Below are positions 57,054-64,000 of a stretch of 64,000 bases of DNA, piece by piece. Numbering within the stretch: position 1 is the first letter of the stretch; each line of letters starts with the position of its first letter. The notes beneath the pieces are model-generated. The model was not told the DNA's origin, made no database searches, and worked only from the letters and a program-made list of their open reading frames with translations. The stretch spans positions 124,001 through 188,000 of the forward strand of contig NZ_JHXO01000005.1 in the NCBI RefSeq assembly GCF_000621705.1, written 5' to 3'. Both the position numbers and the translations under genes were made by a program. The stretch is from Prolixibacter bellariivorans ATCC BAA-1284. GTDB lineage: Bacteria > Bacteroidota > Bacteroidia > Bacteroidales > Prolixibacteraceae.

Positions 57054-58712
57054 ATGAGGAAGCTACTCTTGTTGCTTATTCTTTCCGCAGGAAGCTGGCA
57101 GATGACCATGGCCGGTGAGATTGATTCGTTGTTGCATCAATTGGATGTAACCATGAAGCAGCGAAAGCAATACGAGCAGGTGAAACTGAAAAAGATAAAG
57201 AACATCAAAAGCTTACTCAATGAACCGGGATTGCGTTCGTCTCAACGGTATTATATCAATAACCGTATACTCGACGAATACATTCCTTTCAATTTCGATT
57301 CGGCCCTTCATTATATCGACCTCAATTTTCAGCTGGCACGCGACCTGAGCAACAAGACGATGCTGAATGAAACGCGTATTAACCTTTCGGGAATTCTTGC
57401 TTCATCGGGGAGGTACAAAGAGGCGCTGGATATTTTGCACGAAGTTGACCGTAACCATCTCCCCGAAAAATTGCTTCCTGATTACTATCGCGATTTCATG
57501 CACGTTTATTCTGATCTAAACGTTTACAATCAGGTTAGGGAAAATGCAGGGAAATACTACAAACTGTATAAAGCCTATCGCGATTCGGTTATGAAACTGC
57601 TCGACCCCAATTCGGAAGCTTACCTGGCTATCAGGGAAAAACAGTACCGCGATGCCGGCGAATATGATTCGTGCCGTTGGGTGAACAGCAAGCGGTTGGC
57701 AATGACCCAAATGGGTACCCGGGAGTATTCGATGATTACGTTCGACCGCTCCTTGTCCTATCAGCTGCAAAACAATACGGAACAACGCGAAAAATACCTG
57801 ATTCTATCGGCGATGTCCGACATCCGGGCGGCTGTGAAAGATAACGCTTCGATGGCAGCTCTGTCGACGATTCTCTACCATCAAAACAAGATTGACCGGG
57901 CCTACGAATACATCAAGTTCTCGTTTGAAGATGCGGCTTATTTTAATTCGCGACTTCGGTACATGCAGATATCGAACATCCTGCCCGTTGTGACAGCAGC
58001 TTATCAGAAGAAAAGCGACAAGCAGAAGGCACATTTACGCATCCTGCTTATTATTATTAGTCTGTTGTCGATCGTGTTGTTGCTCTCCATATTGTTTATT
58101 TACAGTCAGGTGAAGAAACTGGCCCGGGCCCGGAAGGATTTGCAGACCGTCAATCTGAAACTCCGGGATTTGAACGGTCATCTTTCCGAAGCCAATACGC
58201 AATTGAACGAACTTAATAGCCAGTTGTCAGAGTCGAATCACGTGAAGGAGCAATACATAGGAAACTTCTTCAGCATTTGCTCCGATTACATTGATAAGCT
58301 GGATGGTTTCCGCCGGAACGTGAATAAGCAGATTGCCGATCGGGAAGTGGCTGAGTTGTTCGAGAAAACCAAGTCCAAAAGGCTAATCGATGATGAAATC
58401 AGGGAGTTTTACGATAACTTCGATCATACCTTCCTGCAGATCTATCCCGATTTTGTGGAGGATTTCAATGCTCTGCTAAATGAAGATGAGCAAATTGTTC
58501 TCAGAAAAGGGGAGTTGTTGAATACCGAATTGCGCATTTTTGCCCTTATCCGACTGGGAATAACCGACAGTGCCAACATTGCCAAACTTTTGCGCTATTC
58601 GGTAAATACCATTTACAATTACCGGGTGAAAGTGAAAAACAGGGCCGTCGTTCCCCGCGACGGCTTTGAAGATTACGTGATGAAAATTGGAGAATTCTCA
58701 CGCGAATCATAA
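57054..58712 (+). CDS. SusR-like (DUF6377) regulator
   Basis: A 552-residue membrane-spanning regulator. Signal peptide, then TPR-like helical repeats in the periplasm (about 25-320), one transmembrane helix (LRILLIIISLLSIVLLLSILFIY, about 325-348), a coiled segment with repeated NxQLxELNSQLSESN, and a cytoplasmic part with the LuxR-like helix-turn-helix (ELRIFALIRLGITDSANIAKLLRYSVNTIYNYRVKVKN). This is the DUF6377/SusR plan: a one-protein sensor that detects a glycan and activates the nearby SusC/D genes. It lies 564 bp upstream of susC in the same direction. Confidence 0.9.
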   Translation: MRKLLLLLILSAGSWQMTMAGEIDSLLHQLDVTMKQRKQYEQVKLKKIKNIKSLLNEPGLRSSQRYYINNRILDEYIPFNFDSALHYIDLNFQLARDLSNKTMLNETRINLSGILASSGRYKEALDILHEVDRNHLPEKLLPDYYRDFMHVYSDLNVYNQVRENAGKYYKLYKAYRDSVMKLLDPNSEAYLAIREKQYRDAGEYDSCRWVNSKRLAMTQMGTREYSMITFDRSLSYQLQNNTEQREKYLILSAMSDIRAAVKDNASMAALSTILYHQNKIDRAYEYIKFSFEDAAYFNSRLRYMQISNILPVVTAAYQKKSDKQKAHLRILLIIISLLSIVLLLSILFIYSQVKKLARARKDLQTVNLKLRDLNGHLSEANTQLNELNSQLSESNHVKEQYIGNFFSICSDYIDKLDGFRRNVNKQIADREVAELFEKTKSKRLIDDEIREFYDNFDHTFLQIYPDFVEDFNALLNEDEQIVLRKGELLNTELRIFALIRLGITDSANIAKLLRYSVNTIYNYRVKVKNRAVVPRDGFEDYVMKIGEFSRES

Positions 58713-59275
58713 ACTAAAATTTTAGCCATTTTTATCTTCGGAGTGATAAAAGTGTACTCATATCCGGTTTAAACCGTCCACTTTTTTTAAATCTATCGAA
58801 AAATACAAACATCAGAAAATGAGACTTTAAGTGTTTTTGGTGTTCCACTGTTATCTATATTTTCTCTACCGCCATTCGTAATTCTTTCCCAATCTCATTC
58901 TATTTACCATCGCTATAAAACCTGAAAAATCGGTCGGACTTTCCTGAATTCTGTCCGGCGACCAATTTGGCACAATTGCTAACTAAAATTTCAATCGCTA
59001 TGAAGAAGACGTTTAACACTTCTGTGTGTGAAACCATCCTGTTTTGCCCTTTTGTTTTGGAGTATACCTTGACTCCGACGCCTGCAAAAGGTGACAAATT
59101 CACAAAAAATATGAGTGCAGTTATTCCGGTCTGATACTGAGTCCGGTGATTACTATGAGATTGGCATCGATATGTCCGGCTGCTGTTTGAAAACAGTTCT
59201 TCGGTAAATAACTACTGTGGTCTAATATGCAGATAGACAGCTTGATGTTGCAATGGAAGGTAAACAAATAATCCT
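58713..59275. promoter_or_regulatory. Spacer before susC
   Basis: A terminator-like structure at 58748-58788 ends the regulator transcript. The remaining 480 bp should hold the SusR-regulated promoter of the susC operon. A 44-codon frame at 59000-59134 (MKKTFNTSVCETILFCPFVL) is too short and odd to call. No other feature seen. Confidence 0.35.
58748..58788 (+). terminator. Terminator after SusR-like gene
   Basis: AAAAGTG and CACTTTT enclose the palindrome CGGTTTAAACCG (58765-58776), with seven T residues at the end. Confidence 0.6.
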
Positions 59276-62251
59276 ATGAAAAAAGAAAAAACAATGACGT
59301 TCTTGAAATTTCGTCTCTGGCATAAATCGGTTTTATGCCTTCTGGCAGGATTGCTCCTGTCGGTAAGTTCGTATGCTCAGCAGCGAACGATTACAGGAAC
59401 TGTGACGGACAAATCCGGGGAGCCAATTCCTTCGGTAACCGTTATGGTGAAAGGAACTGCAACCGGTACCATTACCGATTTCGACGGTAAGTATAGCCTA
59501 TCGGGAGATATTCCTGCCGATGGCGTGCTGACCTTCAGCTTTATCGGGATGAAGACACAGGATGTGAACATTGGTGGCCGCTCAACCATCGATGTCACTT
59601 TACAGGAAAGTGTAACGGGCCTCGATGAAGTGGTTGTGGTTGGTTATGGTACCCAGCAGAAAAAAGATGTAACCGGTTCGGTTGCCATGGTCGATGCCGA
59701 CCAGATGAACTCGCGTCCCAATACGCAAATGGGAGCGCTTATCGAGGGTAAAGCAGCCGGGGTACAGGTACTTTCCAGTTCGGGCAAACCGTCGCAGGGA
59801 TTTAGTATTCGCATTCGCGGAACGAACTCCATTACCGCCGGTAGCGAGCCGCTCTACGTGGTTGACGGTGTGCCCACAACGGATACCCGTTCTATCAACC
59901 CGGCCGATATTCAGAGTATTTCCATTCTGAAAGATGCTTCTTCGGCGGCTATTTATGGTGCCCAGGGAGCAAACGGTGTTGTATTGATTACGACGTATAA
60001 GGGAACTTCCGATCGCCCGACCGTGAAACTGGATGTGTACAATGGTTTCTCACAGGTTTGGAGAACTTTGCCAGTGCTGAATGGTGAGCAGTATCGCGAC
60101 CTGATGACCGAAATGGGAAAAAACACCGATTGGTCGCTCTACAATCACAATACCGACTGGCAGAAAGAGATTTTCCAGAACGGACGCTCGCAGAATTATC
60201 AGTTATCTGTTTCCGGGAAAAGCAACAAGACTTCCTACTACATGTCAGGTGGTTGGGTAGAACAGGTTGGCGCTGTGCGTAGTGCACAGATGAATCGGTA
60301 TAACTTCAAAATCAACCTCGACCAGGAAGTAAATAAGTGGCTGACCGTGGGAACACGCATGGCTTACTCGGTTTATTCGGATGTGGACGTGAATGACAAC
60401 CAGGGTGTCGACAAAGGTGGAGTTCTGCTCGGTGCATTGACAACTCCTCCCGTTATTGGCATTTATAATCCGGATGGGACGTTTACCAGCAATCCGTTCC
60501 AGAACTGGGAAAACCCGATTGCCAGTACCGATGGTTCAAACCGCAAATACAAAAGTCAGCGTGTGCTGGGTAATGTGTATGCTAAAATCGATTTCCTCAA
60601 AGGTTTCAGCTTTAAAGCGAATCTGGGTATCGATGATCGGAATGACATTTACGATTATTTCCTCGATCCGTTCCTGACCAGCTACGGTCGTGCTTTGAAC
60701 GGACAGGGAATTAACAATACCAATAAAACCAGCTACTACATCTGGGATAACACCTTGACCTTCAATAAAACGTTGGGTTCACACAAAATCGAAGCGTTAG
60801 CCGGTAGTGTTATACAGGAATTTTACTGGGAAAACGCCCATATTGAAACCCGCAATTTCTCCGGTAACGGTGTGCAGACCACTAATGGTGGTTCGGAAAT
60901 GATTGCGGCTTCTTCCGATAAGGCTAAAAAACGGAATACCTCTTTCCTCGGACGTGTTAACTACAGCTTCAAAGACAAATACCTGCTGACCGTTAACTTC
61001 CGTGCCGATGCTTCGAGCGTTTTCGGTCCGGATAACCGTTGGGGATATTTCCCGTCATCATCCATCGGATGGCGTATCTCGCAGGAACCGTTCATGCAGG
61101 ACCTGAGTTTCCTCGACGACCTGAAGTTGCGTGCCGGTTGGGGTGTCGTCGGTAACGATCAGATCACCAACTACGCCTGGTTCGGGCGTGTGGGTAGTGG
61201 AGCCAACTATCCGATTGGCGGTTCGACAATGCCAGGAACGTATCCTTCTTCGGTAGAAAACCGCAACCTGAAATGGGAGCAATCGGAACAAACCAACGTT
61301 GGTCTTGACTTTATGGCTTTCCGCGGACGTATCCAGTTTTCAGCTGATGTATACATCCGGAATACCAGCGACCTGTTGCTGAATGCACCGCTGCCCCGCA
61401 GTACCGGTTTCGATTCGGCCATTCAGAACGTAGGAAAACTGCAGAACAAAGGTTTGGAATTCAATCTGACTACGGTGAATGTGAAGAAAGCCATCAATTG
61501 GTCAACGAATTTCAACATCTCGTTTAACCGGAATAAAGTAGTTGACCTGGTTGGTCAGGAGATTTTTGCCGGTACCATTACCAACCGTGGTGATGCCAGT
61601 CTGGTGAAAGAAGGCTTGCCACTGGGAACGCTGTTTGGTTATGTTTGGGGAGGTGTTGATCCACAAACTGGTAGTGCATATTACATCGCTAAAGACGGAA
61701 CTAGCACGTTCACTCCTTCAGCTGACGACCGTGTGGTGATTGGTGATGCCAACCCGAAGTTTATTTATGGTATGACCAATGACATTTCATATAAATCGCT
61801 GTCTTTATCCATCTTCCTGCAAGGCTCACAAGGCAACGATATGCTGAATGCTTCCCGTATGGAGACTGAAGGAATGACCGGACCGCAGAACCAGTCGACT
61901 GCCGTATTGCGCCGCTGGAGACAACCCGGTGACCAGACCGATATTCCCAAAGCCAGCTGGGGTAGCTATGATAATTCACGTATCTCCAGCCGTTTTATCG
62001 AAGATGGTTCCTATCTCCGTTTGAAAACGGTGACACTGAGCTACCAGCTTCCGAAAACTTTGACTGAAAAGGTGAAAATGCAGAATGTGAAAGTGTATGC
62101 AACCGGAGAGAACCTCTGGACACTCACCAACTATTCCGGATTTGACCCGGAAGTGAATGCCTTCGGTACGCAAAATACGGCAAAAGGCATCGATTACGGT
62201 ACCTATCCGCAGACCCGGAACATCATCTTTGGTTTAAATATAACTTTCTAA
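59276..62251 (+). CDS. susC: SusC-type TonB-dependent receptor
   Basis: A 991-residue outer-membrane receptor. Signal peptide ends SSYAQ; the carboxypeptidase-D-like domain (RTITGTVTDKSGEPIPSVTVMVKGT to STIDVTLQES) precedes a TonB box/plug (VVVGYGTQQKKDVTGSVAMVDADQ, IRGTNSITAGSEPLYVVDGVP) and a 22-strand barrel with a typical end (TYPQTRNIIFGLNITF). It imports a glycan together with SusD, powered by TonB. The start may be the Met at 59294. The glycan is not known; no enzyme of this locus lies in the window. Confidence 0.95.
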   Translation: MKKEKTMTFLKFRLWHKSVLCLLAGLLLSVSSYAQQRTITGTVTDKSGEPIPSVTVMVKGTATGTITDFDGKYSLSGDIPADGVLTFSFIGMKTQDVNIGGRSTIDVTLQESVTGLDEVVVVGYGTQQKKDVTGSVAMVDADQMNSRPNTQMGALIEGKAAGVQVLSSSGKPSQGFSIRIRGTNSITAGSEPLYVVDGVPTTDTRSINPADIQSISILKDASSAAIYGAQGANGVVLITTYKGTSDRPTVKLDVYNGFSQVWRTLPVLNGEQYRDLMTEMGKNTDWSLYNHNTDWQKEIFQNGRSQNYQLSVSGKSNKTSYYMSGGWVEQVGAVRSAQMNRYNFKINLDQEVNKWLTVGTRMAYSVYSDVDVNDNQGVDKGGVLLGALTTPPVIGIYNPDGTFTSNPFQNWENPIASTDGSNRKYKSQRVLGNVYAKIDFLKGFSFKANLGIDDRNDIYDYFLDPFLTSYGRALNGQGINNTNKTSYYIWDNTLTFNKTLGSHKIEALAGSVIQEFYWENAHIETRNFSGNGVQTTNGGSEMIAASSDKAKKRNTSFLGRVNYSFKDKYLLTVNFRADASSVFGPDNRWGYFPSSSIGWRISQEPFMQDLSFLDDLKLRAGWGVVGNDQITNYAWFGRVGSGANYPIGGSTMPGTYPSSVENRNLKWEQSEQTNVGLDFMAFRGRIQFSADVYIRNTSDLLLNAPLPRSTGFDSAIQNVGKLQNKGLEFNLTTVNVKKAINWSTNFNISFNRNKVVDLVGQEIFAGTITNRGDASLVKEGLPLGTLFGYVWGGVDPQTGSAYYIAKDGTSTFTPSADDRVVIGDANPKFIYGMTNDISYKSLSLSIFLQGSQGNDMLNASRMETEGMTGPQNQSTAVLRRWRQPGDQTDIPKASWGSYDNSRISSRFIEDGSYLRLKTVTLSYQLPKTLTEKVKMQNVKVYATGENLWTLTNYSGFDPEVNAFGTQNTAKGIDYGTYPQTRNIIFGLNITF

Positions 62252-62264
62252 AAAAGATTGAGAT

Positions 62265-63755
62265 ATGAATTTGTATTCATTCAAAAAATATATCCTCAGC
62301 GCAGCTCTCCTTTTTTCGGCGGCTGCCTGTGACAACTATCTCGATTTGACTCCTATCTCGGAAGAGACGAGCAGCATTGCGTATTCTACCGCTAATCAAA
62401 TCGAGGCCGCACTGACCGGTGCGTATGAGACTTTTCAGTCGTCTGACTATTATGTGTGGGATCAGATTCTCCTGGAAGATGTTCGCACGGATAATGACTA
62501 TGCCGGAGGAGACAACCCGGAGATTTTTGCGATTGATCTATTCAATATTACTCCCACGAATAGTCGTGTACTGGGATGGTGGTCGTCTCTCTATAACGGG
62601 ATTTTGAAGGCCAACACCGTACTTGACCGGATTCAGGACGTTACCGATCCGAAATTGACTGATGAACGCAGACAGCAGATTAAAGGAGAAGCTCTGTTTC
62701 TGAGAGCGCTGCACTACTACAACCTGGCAAAAAACTGGGGCGGGGTACCCCTGGTTCTCGAATCGACAACAACGACGGATCCGGGTAAAATACAACTGCC
62801 TCGTGCTACCGAAGCAGAAGTGTATGCTCAGATTCTGAAAGATCTGGACGAAGCAGCCAAACTGTTACCGGATACATATGGTCGCGATGCAACGGTGAAC
62901 AAGGCCCGTGCCACTGCCGGTGCCGCTTATGCGCTTGCCGCGAAAGCCTGTGCTCAGGAGCCTGCGCATAACTATGCCAAAGCGTTGGAATACATTGCCA
63001 AAGTGGAAGCCAGCACCGCCAATTACCGTTTGCTGGATAGCTATGCCGATCTGTTTGACGGTAATCATTACAACAATGCCGAATCGATTCTGGAAGTACA
63101 ATATACCGGCGGAAGTGAAGGAAACTGGGCCCCGCAGATGATGTTGCCTCCGTCGCTGAGTGGTGACACCTGGCGAAAATTTGTTGTACCATCGCATAAC
63201 CTGATTGATGCTTACGATGCGGAAGGCGATGTGGTGCGGAAAAATGCCAGTGTTATTTTCGAAAAAGTAACCGACTGGGTTGATGAATATTGGGGCAATG
63301 CCAAAGGCAGTAGTATTCCGTTTGCCTACAAAATGAAGAACGCCATGGGATGGGCCAGTACCGACCGACTTTATATTCTTCGGTACGGCGACATTGTCTT
63401 GCTGAAAGCAGAAGCTTTGAACGAAACCGGTGACTTGACCGATGCAGCTGCTGAGGTAAATAAAATCCGCGCCCGCGTAAACCTGGCACCACTGACTGCC
63501 GCGCAAACGGCTACGAAAGATGCCTTGCGTACGGCGATTCTGAACGAACGCCGTCTGGAGCTGGCCCAGGAAGGACAACGTTGGGATGACCTGAAACGTC
63601 ACAACCTGGTGGTTTCGACCATGAACAACTTGCAGGAAATTGACCTGAGAACCGGTCAACCAACCCAGTACAATGTAACGGAAGCCAAAACACTGCTCCC
63701 GATTCCGCAGCAGGAACTGGACCGGAACCCGCAACTGGTTCAGAATCCTTTGTAA
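62265..63755 (+). CDS. susD: SusD-type glycan-binding lipoprotein
   Basis: A 496-residue surface lipoprotein (lipobox SAAAC, Cys 22). The N-terminal DNYLDLTPISEE, the helical TPR core (LFLRALHYYNLAKNWGGVPLVLEST) and the C-terminal LNERRLELAQEGQRWDDLKRHN and LPIPQQELDRNPQLVQNP are diagnostic of RagB/SusD. It binds the glycan on the cell surface and closes over SusC. It follows susC by 13 bp. Confidence 0.95.
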   Translation: MNLYSFKKYILSAALLFSAAACDNYLDLTPISEETSSIAYSTANQIEAALTGAYETFQSSDYYVWDQILLEDVRTDNDYAGGDNPEIFAIDLFNITPTNSRVLGWWSSLYNGILKANTVLDRIQDVTDPKLTDERRQQIKGEALFLRALHYYNLAKNWGGVPLVLESTTTTDPGKIQLPRATEAEVYAQILKDLDEAAKLLPDTYGRDATVNKARATAGAAYALAAKACAQEPAHNYAKALEYIAKVEASTANYRLLDSYADLFDGNHYNNAESILEVQYTGGSEGNWAPQMMLPPSLSGDTWRKFVVPSHNLIDAYDAEGDVVRKNASVIFEKVTDWVDEYWGNAKGSSIPFAYKMKNAMGWASTDRLYILRYGDIVLLKAEALNETGDLTDAAAEVNKIRARVNLAPLTAAQTATKDALRTAILNERRLELAQEGQRWDDLKRHNLVVSTMNNLQEIDLRTGQPTQYNVTEAKTLLPIPQQELDRNPQLVQNPL

Positions 63756-63889
63756 ATAGGGTGATATAGATATTTATGTGACATGAAAGGACATGGAAAG
63801 GTGGTTGCCGGTTGTATTCTCCGGAATAGAGAGCAGCGATTTAAGGGCATTTATGGTGACGCCCGGACCATGTCTCTTTCAAACAACCA

Positions 63890-64000
63890 ATGAAAAAAAT
63901 GAAAACAAGATATAGTTTATTGCTCACCATCATCGTGCTGTTGTTTGCCGGATGGTCGTGCACCGAAAAAGATAATCTTGCGCCGGAAGGAAACTGGAAG
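63890..64000 (+). CDS. Surface lipoprotein, partial (SusE/SGBP position)
   Basis: The ATG at 63890 opens a lipoprotein signal (MKKMKTRYSLLLTIIVLLFAGWSC) followed by TEKDNLAPEGNWK at the window edge. The place after susD and the signal suggest a SusE/F-like surface glycan-binding protein, but too little is visible to name the family. Confidence 0.7.
   Translation, partial: MKKMKTRYSLLLTIIVLLFAGWSCTEKDNLAPEGNWK

Noticed and set aside
58968-58990. Sigma-54 promoter (TGGCAC and TTGC before 59000)
   Set aside because: The two elements are two bases apart, while the sigma-54 promoter needs five.
59000-59134. 44-codon frame before susC
   Set aside because: Too short, no signal peptide of the usual type and no homology known; it may be chance.
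62865-63734. 289-residue minus-strand frame opposite susD
   Set aside because: SusD is unmistakable on the plus strand.

Overview
The window is chromosomal DNA from a polysaccharide-degrading member of the Bacteroidota. The evidence is a SusC/SusD pair, a SusR-like regulator, many secreted glycoside hydrolases and carbohydrate esterases whose signal peptides end in AQ, Bacteroidota-type secreted proteins of unknown function, and an almost complete absence of Shine-Dalgarno sequences. The class is probably Bacteroidia; a marine or sediment Marinilabiliales or Prolixibacteraceae relative is an inference. No rRNA or tRNA genes and no CRISPR array were seen.

1-17.3 kb is a hemicellulose (xylan or xyloglucan type) utilisation block without its own SusC/SusD. 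Nine genes lie on the minus strand: esterase, alpha/beta esterase, SASA/CE6-type esterase, two tandem GH43-CBM6 enzymes, a GH31 alpha-xylosidase, then after a strong hairpin a GH3 with a PA14 insert, a CE1-type esterase and a carboxylesterase that runs off the left edge. A GH43 lipoprotein faces the other way and a LacI-type regulator closes the block. 17.5-25.9 kb is a divergent plus-strand L-fucose operon: mutarotase, aldo/keto reductase, lactonase, zinc dehydrogenase, FucP permease, GH29 alpha-L-fucosidase and GH97. A doubled palindrome between regulator and operon is a good operator candidate.

26-34.4 kb is accessory. After a secreted unknown protein and a carboxylesterase comes a 5.5 kb island between two identical 42-bp terminator copies; the right copy still carries the last 25 or so codons of a second carboxylesterase. 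The island holds a REP-associated tyrosine transposase with a REP palindrome inside its own coding sequence, a 21-bp tandem repeat, an unknown helical protein, and three A+T-rich genes (HEPN-like, HNH-like, FRG domain). Each of these three genes is bounded by attC-like elements. The half-sites at the two ends of each cassette complement each other in a cassette-specific way, as expected for integron cassettes, but no integrase is visible (a CALIN-like array). This is the most interesting part of the window.

34.4-58.7 kb is mostly core or mixed: endonuclease III, a second GH3, a YncE/phosphoesterase fusion, an outer-membrane barrel candidate, an ECF sigma factor with a membrane partner, Sua5, a LytTR two-component system with an S15 peptidase, a lipoprotein and a CBM9-like/serine hydrolase fusion, a GAF-LuxR regulator with a cysteine cluster downstream of a 22-23 bp direct-repeat array, an FMN reductase and an M3 peptidase. 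57-64 kb is the start of a polysaccharide utilisation locus: SusR-like regulator, SusC, SusD and the first codons of a surface lipoprotein cut by the right edge.
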